Positions 17,579 to 26,860 of a stretch of DNA of 64,000 nucleotides are shown in pieces (within the stretch, counting starts at the first letter, position 1; the number at the start of each line of letters is the position of its first letter). This stretch comes from Ciceribacter sp. L1K22. GTDB taxonomy: Bacteria; Pseudomonadota; Alphaproteobacteria; Rhizobiales; Rhizobiaceae. The stretch is taken from NCBI RefSeq assembly GCF_017599385.1, contig NZ_JAGFPK010000001.1, positions 994,177-1,058,176 of the forward strand, written 5' to 3'. The position numbers were made by a program, and so were the translations under genes. The notes below the pieces were generated by a model, which was given only the letters and a program-made list of their open reading frames with translations, had not been told where the DNA came from and ran no database searches.

Positions 17579-18076
17579 ATGCCCGCCAACATCCTCATCA
17601 GCGCCTGCCTTCTCGGCCGTCCCGTTCGCTATGACGGCAAGGGCAAGCCTCTGTCGCATCCCGCCATCGAGCGTTGGTCGGCGGAGGGAAGGCTGGTCGG
17701 CTTCTGTCCCGAGCAGGCCGGCGGCCTGCCGACTCCGCGTCCGCCCGCCGAGATCGAGAACGGCATGACGGGTGAGGATGTCCTCACGGGACGGGCGCGC
17801 GTGATTGAGATCACGGGCGGTGACGTGACGGCACAGTTCATCGCCGGCGGCAACAAGGCGGTGGCATATGCCCTGGAGCGGGGGTGTCGCTACGCTCTGT
17901 TGATCGACGGTAGTCCGTCCTGTGGCTCAGGATTCATCTATGACGGCTCGTTTTCTGGCGCGCGCCATGAGGGCCAGGGCGTGACGGTGTCGCTTCTTCG
18001 CCGCGCCGGCATCATAGTCTTCTCCGATCGCGAGATCGACGGGCTTGTCGCACGGATCGATACCGCCGGCGAATAA
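17579..18076 (+). CDS. DUF523 protein, TudS-like thiouracil desulfidase
   Basis: A 165-residue DUF523 protein starting 4 bp after the toxin gene. Three cysteines expected to hold a [4Fe-4S] cluster are present: ISACLLG (near residue 9), GFCPEQ (near residue 41) and the diagnostic SPSCGSGFIYDGSFSG (near residue 115). Members of DUF523 have been described as TudS, which removes sulfur from 2-thiouracil. Whether this protein does so is inference from the motif set. It may be co-transcribed with parDE. A 34-bp palindrome controlling the divergently purposed acu genes begins 14 bp after its stop. Confidence 0.8.
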   Translation: MPANILISACLLGRPVRYDGKGKPLSHPAIERWSAEGRLVGFCPEQAGGLPTPRPPAEIENGMTGEDVLTGRARVIEITGGDVTAQFIAGGNKAVAYALERGCRYALLIDGSPSCGSGFIYDGSFSGARHEGQGVTVSLLRRAGIIVFSDREIDGLVARIDTAGE

Positions 18077-18090
18077 ACTGATGCCGTCCC

Positions 18091-18124
18091 TTTATTTATT
18101 AGACTGAGTGGTCTAATAAATAAA
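18091..18124 (+). promoter_or_regulatory. Candidate AcuR operator: perfect 14-bp inverted repeat
   Basis: Arms TTTATTTATTAGAC and GTCTAATAAATAAA are exact reverse complements around the 6-base spacer TGAGTG, an AT-rich island in a GC-rich region. The right arm ends one base before the acuR ATG. TAATAA (18114-18119) is placed like a -10 box, with TTTATT (18091-18096) 17 bp upstream as a weak -35. That would start transcription at about the ATG, with no room for a ribosome site. TetR-family repressors bind such palindromes. The use of this one by AcuR is inferred from position. Confidence 0.7.
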
Positions 18125-18125
18125 C

Positions 18126-18782
18126 ATGATACTGATCGAGCAGGCAAACAAGGTGGAGGCTGGTGGCGACCAGCCGCGTAAGCGCGGCCGGCCGCCGCGT
18201 GACATTGTCGATGCCGAAGTTCGAAGGCGACTTGTCCGGTCCGGCCTGATTTTCCTGACGGAGAGGGGTTATTCCCCCGTTGGCCTCGATGAAATCCTGC
18301 GTCATGCCGGCGTGCCCAAGGGCGGCTTCTACCACTACTTTTCCAGCAAGGCCGATTTCGGCCGCGTGCTGATCGCAGCCTATCATGCCTATTTCGCCGA
18401 GAAACTGGACCGCTGGTTTCTCGATGAAAGCCTGTCGCCGCTCTCGCGCCTGCGGGCCTTCGTCGCCGATGCAGAGCAGGGCATGGCGCGCCACGATTTT
18501 CGCCGCGGCTGCCTGATCGGTAATCTTGGCCAGGAGATGGGTGCGCTACCCGAGGAGTTTCGCGACTTGTTGGTCTCCGCCCTCGATGGTTGGCAATCCC
18601 GCACCGCTCGATGCCTTCGCACCGCGCAGGCGGAAGGCGAGATCGCCAGTCGACACGATCCCAACGCGCTTGCTGCATTCTTCTGGATCGGCTGGGAGGG
18701 AGCGGTGCTACGCGCCAAGCTGGAACGCCGCGCTGATCCACTGTCGGCTTTTGCCGACGGCTTCTTCGCCATGCTCACCTGA
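18126..18782 (+). CDS. acuR: TetR-family repressor AcuR
   Basis: A 218-residue TetR regulator. The N-terminal arm is basic (PRKRGRPPRD), followed by the helix-turn-helix LTERGYSPVGLDEILRHAGVPKGGFYHYF near residues 44-72. The ligand domain contains GMARHDFRRGCLIGNLGQEMGALPEEFR (near residues 118-145), a stretch I recognise from AcuR of Rhodobacter sphaeroides, where it represses acuR-acuI-dddL and responds to acrylate. Gene order is identical here. The ATG directly follows a perfect inverted repeat, and no Shine-Dalgarno is visible, consistent with a leaderless message as reported for the Rhodobacter operon. Binding and inducer are inferred by homology. Confidence 0.9.
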   Translation: MILIEQANKVEAGGDQPRKRGRPPRDIVDAEVRRRLVRSGLIFLTERGYSPVGLDEILRHAGVPKGGFYHYFSSKADFGRVLIAAYHAYFAEKLDRWFLDESLSPLSRLRAFVADAEQGMARHDFRRGCLIGNLGQEMGALPEEFRDLLVSALDGWQSRTARCLRTAQAEGEIASRHDPNALAAFFWIGWEGAVLRAKLERRADPLSAFADGFFAMLT

Positions 18783-18797
18783 ACACGGGAGGTTCTG

Positions 18798-19790
18798 ATG
18801 TTCGATGCAATCCTGATCGAGAAGACCCAAGCGGGCCAGACGGTTCGCCTCACGTCCATGGATACGGCGCAACTGCCCGCCGGTGATGTGCTGGTCGAGG
18901 TCGCCTGGTCGACGCTGAACTACAAGGACGCCCTGGCCATGACCGGTGCCTCGCCGGTCGTACGCAGCTTCCCTATGGTGCCGGGTGTCGATCTGTCGGG
19001 GACTGTCCTTGAAAGCGACAATCCCGCCTTCAATCCGGGCGACCGGGTCGTGCTGAATGGCTGGGGCGTCGGCGAAAAACACTGGGGCGGCCTTGCCGGC
19101 CGCGCGCGCCTCGACGGAGACTGGCTGGTGCCGCTGCCGGAAGGCATCACCCTGCGCCAGGCCATGGCGATCGGCACGGCCGGCTACACCGCGATGCTTT
19201 GCGTGATGGCCCTCGAAAAGCACGGCGTCACCCCGGAAAGCGGCGAAGTGGTGGTGACCGGCGCCGCCGGAGGCGTCGGCAGTGTCGCTGTGGCCTTGCT
19301 GGCGAAACTCGGTTACGACGTCGCGGCCGTGACCGGACGTCTGGATGAATCCGACTACCTGACCAGCCTCGGCGCCCGGACCATTGTCGACAGGGCGGAA
19401 CTGTCCCAGCCGGGGCGGCCACTGGCCAAGGAACGTTGGGCGGGCGGCATCGATGTCGCCGGTGGCGTCGTCCTCGCCAATGTTCTTGCTGCCACCCGTT
19501 ATCGCGGTACGGTTGCCGCCTGCGGCCTCGCCGGTGGTATGGACCTGCCGACGACGGTCGCACCGTTCATCCTGCGGGGCGTCACGCTTGCCGGTGTTGA
19601 TAGCGTCATGTGCCCAAAGCCGGACCGCATCGCCGCCTGGCAGCGCCTGGCCAAGGATCTGGATTTCGACAAGCTTGATGCGATGACCACGGAATTGCCG
19701 CTGGCCGACGTCATCGCTCGTACGCCGGATTTCCTCCAAGGCAAGGTACGCGGCCGCGTCATCGTGCCCATCAATCCCGCGCTCAGATGA
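18798..19790 (+). CDS. acuI: Acryloyl-CoA reductase (NADPH), AcuI
   Basis: A 330-residue zinc-independent medium-chain dehydrogenase/reductase of the YhdH/AcuI type. It reduces acryloyl-CoA to propionyl-CoA, removing the toxic product of DMSP cleavage. The N-terminal [13 protein letters not shown] segment is near residue 39, the family region [18 protein letters not shown] near residue 85, and the nucleotide-binding loop [21 protein letters not shown] near residue 153. No structural zinc cysteines are seen. It starts 15 bp after acuR with GGGAGG as ribosome site and is followed by the DMSP lyase gene, so it is the middle gene of the operon. Confidence 0.92.
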   Translation: MFDAILIEKTQAGQTVRLTSMDTAQLPAGDVLVEVAWSTLNYKDALAMTGASPVVRSFPMVPGVDLSGTVLESDNPAFNPGDRVVLNGWGVGEKHWGGLAGRARLDGDWLVPLPEGITLRQAMAIGTAGYTAMLCVMALEKHGVTPESGEVVVTGAAGGVGSVAVALLAKLGYDVAAVTGRLDESDYLTSLGARTIVDRAELSQPGRPLAKERWAGGIDVAGGVVLANVLAATRYRGTVAACGLAGGMDLPTTVAPFILRGVTLAGVDSVMCPKPDRIAAWQRLAKDLDFDKLDAMTTELPLADVIARTPDFLQGKVRGRVIVPINPALR

Positions 19791-19844
19791 AGGCTGCCTG
19801 CCTCATTCCGGCATTGCCAACCCCGTAGACGGATCTTCGCGCCG

Positions 19845-20504
19845 ATGACACGCCGCCTTTCCGACATGCCGAATTGGACCTACCTGCTCCAGGAGTTCGA
19901 GGCGCTCTATCGCTTCGGTTCCGCGGGGGGCAGCAAGGCGATCCGCAGCCATCGCAAGCGCGTGCGCGAAATCCTCGCCGGCATCATCGACGCGGACCCG
20001 CCGCTTCTTGATCGGGAGCCGGCGTCGAAACCGGTGGTCGCGCATTTCGGGCGCGCCATCGATCTGGGCAAGCGTAGTGTGATGGCCAATTTCAGCCGGG
20101 CGCTGGAGCGGTTGCAGGAAGAACTGACCTGGGAATATGGCTACGTGCGGGTGCCGAAGACGCTCGAACGCAAATACGCCTATTGCGAAGTTCTCGGACC
20201 AAAGGGGCCCGTCAAGTCGGATGCGCTTATTCTCGGCTTCGTACTCTTCGCTCCGAACACCACCTATCCGCAACACAGTCACAAGGGTATCGAGGAGAGC
20301 TACCTTTCGATCGCCGGTGCCTGGTCGGAAAACGATGCTGCCGTCTACGCGCCGGGTTCGCTGATCCTCAACAAGGCCGAGCAAGAGCACCGGATCACGA
20401 TCGGAGAAACCGAGCCCTGCCTGCTGGCCTATGCCTGGGTCGGTCCAAGCGAGCGCCTGGCATCGCCCGGCATGACGTTCTCTGCGACCCGCAAGCCGAA
20501 GTGA
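19845..20504 (+). CDS. dddL: DMSP lyase DddL (cupin)
   Basis: A 219-residue cupin enzyme splitting dimethylsulfoniopropionate into dimethyl sulfide and acrylate. The N-terminal helical part (WTYLLQEFEALYRFGSAGG) and the mid segment TWEYGYVRVPKTLERKYAY are characteristic of DddL. The metal site is visible as His144, His146, Glu150 and Tyr153 in PQHSHKGIEESY plus His182 in QEHRIT. Length matches known DddL (~220-235). It lies 54 bp after acuI, and a strong terminator follows, closing an acuR-acuI-dddL unit like that of Rhodobacter sphaeroides. No DMSP transporter or later acrylate genes are adjacent. Confidence 0.9.
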   Translation: MTRRLSDMPNWTYLLQEFEALYRFGSAGGSKAIRSHRKRVREILAGIIDADPPLLDREPASKPVVAHFGRAIDLGKRSVMANFSRALERLQEELTWEYGYVRVPKTLERKYAYCEVLGPKGPVKSDALILGFVLFAPNTTYPQHSHKGIEESYLSIAGAWSENDAAVYAPGSLILNKAEQEHRITIGETEPCLLAYAWVGPSERLASPGMTFSATRKPK

Positions 20505-20528
20505 GGAAAGACAGCGCCCGAACATAAA

Positions 20529-20558
20529 AAGACCGCCGGAATTGCTCCCGGCGGTCTT
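20529..20558. terminator. Bidirectional terminator between dddL and a chemoreceptor gene
   Basis: Perfect 11-bp arms AAGACCGCCGG/CCGGCGGTCTT with an 8-base loop. It is preceded by AAAAA, so it can serve the convergent minus-strand chemoreceptor gene as well as dddL. Confidence 0.8.
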
Positions 20559-20577
20559 CGGCGGTGGATGCCTTTAA

Positions 20578-22410
20578 TCAGCCGGCTCGACGCATCTGCT
20601 GGGCTGTGTTGTTGAGGTTACTGGCGGACGAGCCGGAGACCTTGAAGCTGCGGATGAGGCTCAGCAGGTCGCCAGTGTCGTTGGCAAGCACTTCCGCCGA
20701 AGCCGTGGTCTCTTCGGCCATGGCGGCGTTCTGTTGGGTCGCCTGGTCGAGTTGGTTCATCGACGACGAGATCGAGCGCAGAGTCGTGTCCTGTTCCTGG
20801 GCGCTGTGCGAGATCTTCGAGACGATGTCGTTGGCGCTCGCGATCTGATCGGAGATCCGTTTCAGCGCCTCGCCGGCTTCGCCGACCAGTTGCACACCCT
20901 GTTCGACCTGCTGCGAGGACCGGGCGATCTGATCCTTGATCTCCTTTGCTGCGGCGGCGGACCGCTGGGCGAGTTCCCGCACTTCCTGGGCTACGACGGC
21001 GAAACCCTTGCCGCTTTCCCCAGCGCGAGCAGCCTCGACACCGGCGTTCAATGCCAGCAGGTTGGTCTGGAAGGCGATTTCGTCAATCACGCCGATGATC
21101 TTGGTGATCTCGGCGGAGGACTGCTCGATGCCGCTCATTGCGCTGATGGCGCGGCTGACGATCTCGTCGCTCTGGCGCGCCTCGGCGCTGACCGAGCCGA
21201 CGCGGGTGGCCGCGTCGCGGGCGCCATCTGCCGTCTGGCGTACAGCGACAGTCAGCTCGTCCAGCGCGGCAGAGGTCTCTTCGAGATTGGCCGCCTGGCG
21301 CTCGGTACGGCTCGCAAGCTCGCCGGATGCGCGCCGGATTTCTTCCTTGGAGACGGCGATGTCATTGCCCTTGAGGTTGACGCGGGCCATCGCTTCTTCA
21401 AGACGGGCAAGGGCGTCGTTGAAGTTATCGCGCAGCGCCGCATATTTCGGTCCTAGGTCGGCACAGCGAACGGTCAGGTCGCCGTCCGCGAGCTTTTCAA
21501 GCGACTGGCCGATGGTTGAAACCACGTGCGCCTGCTGGCGAGCTTCGGCGAGCTGCGCCTCGGCATTCTGGCTACGCTCGCTGTCGAGCTCGCGCTTTTG
21601 TTCTTCCTGGCGGGCAGCCATGGCATGGCGTTCGCGTACTTTTTCCTGCAGCGACCGCGTTGCCTTGGCCATCATGCCCACTTCATTGCCCATCTCCGTG
21701 TGCGGGATGGCGATTGTCACGTTCTCGTCCGCGACCGCTTCTAGCGACCTGTGGATCGCGGCGAGAGGAACCGTAATCCCGCGAATGACGTACCAAGCGG
21801 CGGCGGCGAGCAGCAGCATGACAAAAAAACCGATACCTGAGGCTTTCAGGATCATATTGCGAATCTGGGCCTGGAGGTCGTCGACGTAGACACCGGTGGC
21901 CAGAACGATGCCCCAAGGCTCGAATGCTTTTGCGTAGGAACTTTTGAGATAGTTGCCCTCGGGCTGACCCGGCTTGACGGTGCTGTAATAGTCGACAATG
22001 CCACCGCCCGCTTTACCCACGCTCACCATTTCGTCCCGGTACATATGCCCGGTCTGATCGGGCTTGCCCTTGCCGCTTTCTCCGACCTTGCTAGCAACGG
22101 GATGGATGCGCATCACCACGTCGTAGTCGTATGCGAAGACATAGCCATCGGGATTGTACCGTATGGTCGATACCGCCCGATACGCCTGTTCCTTCGCCTC
22201 TTCAGTGGTCAGCTCGCCCGCCTTTTCGCGATCATGGTAGGACTGCATGATGGAGAGTGCGGATTCCACTTGCGTCCGAAGCATCGCATAACGCTCGGCA
22301 TAGATCGAATCGGTCGCCATCTGGATCTGGTAGTAAATCAGACCGGCTGTGGCGACGACCATGCCTATGACCAGCAGGAAGAGCTGGCGGGAAATCTTCA
22401 AGTTTTTCAT
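20578..22410 (-). CDS. Methyl-accepting chemotaxis protein with single Cache domain (copy A)
   Basis: A 610-residue chemoreceptor. An N-terminal transmembrane helix (residues 9-28), a periplasmic single-Cache sensor ([19 protein letters not shown] near residue 85, [25 protein letters not shown] near residues 155-180), a second transmembrane helix near residues 190-210, HAMP, and a cytoplasmic signalling domain with the hairpin tip [37 protein letters not shown]. It ends QQMRRAG with no WxxF tether. The start is ATG 22410. It is a tandem paralogue of the next receptor (equal length, nearly identical cytoplasmic half). The ligand is unknown; sCache domains often bind small organic acids. Confidence 0.93.
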   Translation of the reverse strand: MKNLKISRQLFLLVIGMVVATAGLIYYQIQMATDSIYAERYAMLRTQVESALSIMQSYHDREKAGELTTEEAKEQAYRAVSTIRYNPDGYVFAYDYDVVMRIHPVASKVGESGKGKPDQTGHMYRDEMVSVGKAGGGIVDYYSTVKPGQPEGNYLKSSYAKAFEPWGIVLATGVYVDDLQAQIRNMILKASGIGFFVMLLLAAAAWYVIRGITVPLAAIHRSLEAVADENVTIAIPHTEMGNEVGMMAKATRSLQEKVRERHAMAARQEEQKRELDSERSQNAEAQLAEARQQAHVVSTIGQSLEKLADGDLTVRCADLGPKYAALRDNFNDALARLEEAMARVNLKGNDIAVSKEEIRRASGELASRTERQAANLEETSAALDELTVAVRQTADGARDAATRVGSVSAEARQSDEIVSRAISAMSGIEQSSAEITKIIGVIDEIAFQTNLLALNAGVEAARAGESGKGFAVVAQEVRELAQRSAAAAKEIKDQIARSSQQVEQGVQLVGEAGEALKRISDQIASANDIVSKISHSAQEQDTTLRSISSSMNQLDQATQQNAAMAEETTASAEVLANDTGDLLSLIRSFKVSGSSASNLNNTAQQMRRAG

Positions 22411-22725
22411 TGGTCGGCCTCGGAAGGGAGTAAGACGAAGAGCTGGCGACGTCCAATCATTTGACGTTTGCCAAAATTGCATGGGCTCCGGGCCGTCATT
22501 GCCTCGTGCACGATCCATTCAGAAGAACATTACCGCGCAATAGGTAATAAAACGATAAAATTGTCTGTAATCCGCCTGATGTTGGTCGTAGACGTGATCG
22601 TTGTGGGTTGCTTTCACTAAACGTTCAGCGTGTCGATACTTGGCGCACGTATTGATCGCCAAGCGCCAAGGAAAGAGGCCGCCGGAGAGTTCGTCCGGCG
22701 GCCTTCTGGCGGTAAATACGTGTAA
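22411..22725. other. 315-bp intergenic region between tandem receptor genes
   Basis: The region holds the minus-strand upstream region of receptor copy A and the terminator of copy B (listed separately). No further open frame, tRNA or repeat is seen. An AT-rich part near 22530-22570 is the likely promoter zone of copy A, but I cannot assign a -10/-35 pair with confidence. Confidence 0.5.
22677..22703 (-). terminator. Rho-independent terminator of chemoreceptor copy B
   Basis: Ten-bp perfect stem GGCCGCCGGA/TCCGGCGGCC with a 7-base loop. On the minus strand the hairpin is followed by TCTTTCC. It lies 23 bp after the stop codon of the receptor gene ending at 22726. Confidence 0.75.
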
Positions 22726-24558
22726 TCAGCTTGCGCGGCGCATCTGATGGGCGACGTGGTGAAGGCCGCTGGTAGACCCACCGGACACTTTGAAGCCGCG
22801 GATTAGGTTAAGCAGCTCCTCCGTATCGACCGCGAGCGCCTCGGCCGAAGCCGTGGTCTCCTCGGCCATCGCGGCGTTGTGTTGGGTCGCCGAATCGAGC
22901 TGGTTCATAGATGACGAGATTGAGCGCAGCGTGGTGTCCTGCTCGGCCGCCGAATGGGCGATCTTGGAGACGATGTCACTTGCCGACTTGATCTGGTCCG
23001 AGATGCGCTTCAGCGCCTCGCCGGCCTGGCCGACGAGCTGCACGCCGTTTTCCACCTGGCCGGATGAGTTGGAGATCTGGTCCTTAATCTCCTTGGCGGC
23101 AGAGGCCGAGCGCTGCGCGAGTTCACGGACTTCCTGGGCGACGACGGCGAAACCCTTGCCGCTCTCGCCAGCGCGCGCCGCTTCCACCCCGGCGTTGAGT
23201 GCCAGCAGGTTCGTCTGGAAGGCGATGTCCTCGATCACGCCGATGATATTGGCGATCTGCTGCGAAGACTGCTCGATGCCGCTCATGGCGTCGATTGCTT
23301 GCGAAACGATCCCGTCGGACTTCGAAGCCTCGGCGGCAACGGTGCCTACACGCTTGGCTGCTTCCTGGGCACCCTCGGCCGTCTGGCGAACGGCAACAGT
23401 GAGTTCGTCAAGGGCCGCCGATGTTTCTTCGAGATTTGCGGCCTGGCGCTCGGTGCGCTGCGACAGTTCGTTGGAAGCACGGCGGATCTCCTCCTTGGAA
23501 CCGCCGATGTCGATCCCCTTGGCGTTGACCTTGGCCATGGCGGCCTCGAGGTGGGAGAGTGCCTCGTTGAAGTTGTCGCGCAGTGCCGCATATTTGGGGC
23601 CGAGATCACCGCAGCGGATCGTCAGGTCGCCGGTGGCGAGCTGTTCGAGGGCAGCGCCGATGGTCGAGACGACGCGGGCCTGCTGCTCGGCTTCGGACCG
23701 TTGCATATCTGCGTTCTGCTGACGCTCGGCGTCGAGCTGATGCTGCTGCTCTTCCTGACGGGCGGCCATCGCGTGGCGTTCGCGCACCTTCTCCTGCAGC
23801 GAGCGCGTGGCCTTCGCCATCATGCCGACTTCATTGCCCATGTCCGTATGCGGTATGGCAATCGCAACGTTCTCGTCCGCGACCGCTTCTAGAGACTGGT
23901 GAATGGCCTTGAGGGGCTTTGTGATGCCACTGATCAGAATGTAAGCGCCAATTAGGCCGAGTACGACAACTATACCGCCGATCGTACCAGCTTCGACGAT
24001 CATCGCATTGATCTTCACCTGCAGGTCGTCGATATAGACGCCGGTGCCGACGACGATCTTCCACGGCTCGAACGCTTGGCTGTAGGCCGCCTTCAGATAC
24101 ACGCTGCCATTCGGCTCCGTCGGCTTTTCCCAATAGTATTCGGTTACGCCGCCGCCAGCCCGACCCTTGGCGATCATTTCCTCACGAAACAGATTGCCCA
24201 TCTTATCCGGCTGGCCCGCCTGTTTCAGGCCGACCTGCTTTTGAACCGGGTGGAAAAGCATCGTCACGTCATAGGCGAGACCAAAGAGGTAGCCATTTGG
24301 CTCGTACTTCATCGATGTCAGGGTCTTGAAGGCTTCGGCCTGCGCCTGCTCCAGGGACAGCTCACCACTTTTCACGCGCTCGTCGTAGGCCTTCAGAATG
24401 GCGATGCCGCTCTCCACCTGCGTGCGCAGCATGTCCGTGCGCTCCGCATAGATGGCGTGAGACGCCGTGCGGATCTGGAAAATCGTCGCAATGCCGAAAG
24501 CAATCATCAGCGCGCCGATCAGCGCGAACAATTGTTGTGAAATCTTGATGTTCTTCAT
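22726..24558 (-). CDS. Methyl-accepting chemotaxis protein with single Cache domain (copy B)
   Basis: A 610-residue chemoreceptor with the same architecture as its neighbour: transmembrane helices near residues 10-28 and 190-212, a periplasmic sCache domain between them ([23 protein letters not shown] near residue 85), HAMP, then a methylation/signalling helix pair with the conserved tip [23 protein letters not shown]. The ATG at 24558 has AGGAT upstream. The signalling half is almost the same as copy A while the sensor half has diverged, which suggests duplication followed by ligand specialisation. It ends HQMRRAS and lacks a CheR/CheB-binding pentapeptide. Confidence 0.93.
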   Translation of the reverse strand: MKNIKISQQLFALIGALMIAFGIATIFQIRTASHAIYAERTDMLRTQVESGIAILKAYDERVKSGELSLEQAQAEAFKTLTSMKYEPNGYLFGLAYDVTMLFHPVQKQVGLKQAGQPDKMGNLFREEMIAKGRAGGGVTEYYWEKPTEPNGSVYLKAAYSQAFEPWKIVVGTGVYIDDLQVKINAMIVEAGTIGGIVVVLGLIGAYILISGITKPLKAIHQSLEAVADENVAIAIPHTDMGNEVGMMAKATRSLQEKVRERHAMAARQEEQQHQLDAERQQNADMQRSEAEQQARVVSTIGAALEQLATGDLTIRCGDLGPKYAALRDNFNEALSHLEAAMAKVNAKGIDIGGSKEEIRRASNELSQRTERQAANLEETSAALDELTVAVRQTAEGAQEAAKRVGTVAAEASKSDGIVSQAIDAMSGIEQSSQQIANIIGVIEDIAFQTNLLALNAGVEAARAGESGKGFAVVAQEVRELAQRSASAAKEIKDQISNSSGQVENGVQLVGQAGEALKRISDQIKSASDIVSKIAHSAAEQDTTLRSISSSMNQLDSATQHNAAMAEETTASAEALAVDTEELLNLIRGFKVSGGSTSGLHHVAHQMRRAS

Positions 24559-24882
24559 TTTATCCTCGCAATATCAAATTTGTTTTTGCGAAGCGCGAAG
24601 AGGGTTCCGTGATGCGGAGCGCTCTTCGGCTCCAGGCCGAAACCTCCCATGGCCTCGGAATCTCCCCTAGAAATGCATGGATTATAGGTAAAATTCTATG
24701 AATTGACGTGGCCAAAAATCCAACGATAAGAAATCGTATAAAGGCGATGCAGTTGGGATCGACGGGCCTAAAAAAGAAACGCCCCTGCCGAGGCAGGGGC
24801 GTTGGACCGTCTTGCGGCGGTCATCCCCGACGGCCTGGATCGTTGGGCCGGGTGGGGCAGGGAAGGGCGATCCGAACGAGCC
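24559..24882. other. 324-bp intergenic region
   Basis: The upstream region of chemoreceptor copy B and the terminator of the secreted protein gene at 24883 share this stretch. On the minus strand a TATAAT hexamer is present at 24681-24686 but lacks a convincing -35. No open reading frame or RNA gene is supported. Confidence 0.5.
24780..24801 (-). terminator. Rho-independent terminator of the 24883-25305 gene
   Basis: Stem CGCCCCTGC/GCAGGGGCG with a tetraloop. Read on the minus strand it is followed by TTTCTTTTTT, a classic U-tract. Confidence 0.8.
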
Positions 24883-25305
24883 TCAGGGTAGCCGAAGTTC
24901 GAAGGATGCCAGATCCAAAGTCTTTGTCTGATCGATGGCCGCGGTCGTCGCGGTGCGGTCGATCTCCGATGCCATCGCCATGGCGGTGCCGCTGGCATCT
25001 GTCTCCCAGTAGGGAGCCTTGCTGACGAACACCACAGGCGAACCGCCCATCCAGGATTCGGTGCGCAACAGCGTACGCTGGCCATCGCGCTCGACCATTT
25101 CCACCTTCTGGGCGCCAGCCGGCAATGCCGGAACGACGTAATCCGCCACCCCTTCCCTTGGCTTCAGCGGTGGGCAGGACTGGCATCCGATTTGCGTGAT
25201 GCTGGAAGCCGTCACCGGAGCCGATGCAACGACCTCAATGGATGACGCCGCAGCCGGAGCTGCAACGCTGAGCGTCGCGATGGCGGCGAGCATAAGGTGG
25301 CGCAT
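24883..25305 (-). CDS. Secreted protein, HPE1-like family (tentative)
   Basis: A 140-residue protein with a clear signal peptide (MRHLMLAAIATLSVAAPAAAS). The mature part has a CQSC motif near residue 41, a DYVVPALPAGAQKVEM segment near residue 55 and LRTESWMGGSPVVFVSKA near residue 78. I recall this layout from a small rhizobial family labelled 'plant virulence effector HPE1-like', but I cannot confirm the match, and that name does not prove a role in plants. The gene stands alone with its own terminator. Confidence 0.65.
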   Translation of the reverse strand: MRHLMLAAIATLSVAAPAAASSIEVVASAPVTASSITQIGCQSCPPLKPREGVADYVVPALPAGAQKVEMVERDGQRTLLRTESWMGGSPVVFVSKAPYWETDASGTAMAMASEIDRTATTAAIDQTKTLDLASFELRLP

Positions 25306-25414
25306 GACGAAGACTCCCCTTGATCTTTACCCAGGAGAATATGCGCCGTTCGTTTCCATCGGGTCACGACGAATGGTAAAATTTGAATGAGTTGACGATT
25401 TTTGCCGCGCCTGA

Positions 25415-26686
25415 TCAGGCTTTTTCGCGCTCAATCGCCCGCCAGCCGATATCGCGGCGGCAAAAGCCGTTCTCCCAGGAGACGCTGTCCACGAGGGCGT
25501 ATGCTTGTCGTTGCGCTTCGGCGACGGTCGGTGCGAGTGCAGTTGCGTTGAGGACCCGGCCGCCGGTGGCAACGAGCTTGCCGTCTTTCAACGCTGTCCC
25601 GGCATGGAACACCTTGGCACCGTCAGTCTCGGTGGGGATAGCGTTGATCGCCGTATTCTTGTCGTAGGAACCGGGATAGCCGCGCGAGGCCAGCACAACC
25701 GTCAACGCCGGTTGATCATGCCATTCGGCGCGCACCTTATCGAGTGTACCGGTGGCGCAGGCGTAGAGGATCGGCAGCAGGTCGCTCTTCAGCCGCATCA
25801 TCAGCACCTGGCATTCCGGGTCTCCGAACCGGACATTGTATTCGATCAGCTCCGGCCCTTTTTCTGTGATCATCAGGCCGGCGAAAAAGACGCCCGAGAA
25901 GGGGTGACCCATTTCCGCCATACCGTGCATCGTCGGTGCTATGATCTCCCGCATGGTCCGGTCCACCATCTCCGGCGTCATCACCGGTGCAGGAGAATAG
26001 GCGCCCATGCCACCGGTGTTGGGTCCGGTATCGCCATCGCCGACCCGTTTGTGGTCCTGCGCGGCGGCAAGTGGCAGCAGCGTCTTGCCATCGCAAAGGC
26101 AAAAGAAGCTTGCCTCCTCGCCATCGAGAAAGGCCTCGACCACGACCTCGGCGCCGGCGGCACCGAACGCACCCTCGAAGCAATCGTCGATCGCCGCGAG
26201 CGCCTCGTCGATTGTCATGGCGACCGTCACACCCTTGCCGGCGGCGAGGCCATCCGCCTTGATCACGATAGGCGCACCCTGCTGGCGCACATAGGCCTTT
26301 GCCTTCGGCGCGTTGTTGAAGCGCTGGTAAGCGCCGGTCGGAATGTTGAAGCGGGCGCAGATATCCTTGGTGAAGCCCTTCGAGCCTTCGAGCAGGGCTG
26401 CGGCAGCGGAGGGACCGAACACGGCGATGCCTTCGCCACGCAGAACATCAGCCAGGCCTGCAACAAGCGGTGCTTCCGGGCCGACGACAACGAAGTCGAT
26501 CGAGCGTTCCCTACAGAAGGAGACGACAGCGGCGTGATCATCCACATCGACCGAAACAAGTTCGGCGTGCTCTGCGATTCCGGGATTGCCGGGTGCGGCG
26601 AAGAGCGTCGTCAGGAGGGGCGACTGGGCGATCTTCCAGGCCAGCGCATGCTCGCGTCCGCCAGAACCGATCAACAGTACCTTCAT
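25415..26686 (-). CDS. purD: Phosphoribosylamine--glycine ligase
   Basis: A 423-residue ATP-grasp enzyme for the second step of purine synthesis (phosphoribosylamine plus glycine to GAR). Features include the N-terminal [12 protein letters not shown] loop, [12 protein letters not shown] near residue 74, [13 protein letters not shown] near residue 142 for ATP binding, and [12 protein letters not shown] near residue 225, with metal-binding [10 protein letters not shown] near residue 284. Length equals the family norm. It is transcribed away from the tex gene, with a 174-bp intergenic region between them. Confidence 0.97.
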   Translation of the reverse strand: MKVLLIGSGGREHALAWKIAQSPLLTTLFAAPGNPGIAEHAELVSVDVDDHAAVVSFCRERSIDFVVVGPEAPLVAGLADVLRGEGIAVFGPSAAAALLEGSKGFTKDICARFNIPTGAYQRFNNAPKAKAYVRQQGAPIVIKADGLAAGKGVTVAMTIDEALAAIDDCFEGAFGAAGAEVVVEAFLDGEEASFFCLCDGKTLLPLAAAQDHKRVGDGDTGPNTGGMGAYSPAPVMTPEMVDRTMREIIAPTMHGMAEMGHPFSGVFFAGLMITEKGPELIEYNVRFGDPECQVLMMRLKSDLLPILYACATGTLDKVRAEWHDQPALTVVLASRGYPGSYDKNTAINAIPTETDGAKVFHAGTALKDGKLVATGGRVLNATALAPTVAEAQRQAYALVDSVSWENGFCRRDIGWRAIEREKA

Positions 26687-26860
26687 TGCCAGATCTCCGC
26701 TTGCCTTGATAGCCGGCGGTTAAGGGGGGACGGTGGAAAGGTCAAGGAAAAAGCCGCCGCCGCCCTGGTCGCTTTCCTGTGGAATCGTTGCCTGCGCCGT
26801 TGCCTTGCCGTTTTCGCGAACTACAGTCCGCCCACACTTTGCGAAGGAACCCCACGCCTC

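Noticed and set aside
18126-20504. acuR/acuI as a generic TetR-quinone oxidoreductase pair
   Set aside because: The third gene is a DddL-type cupin and the regulator has AcuR-specific segments, so the DMSP reading is stronger than a generic one.
25505-26860. N-terminal extension of tex upstream of 26861
   Set aside because: This part is the antisense of purD; Tex homology begins at MADDIKS at 26861.
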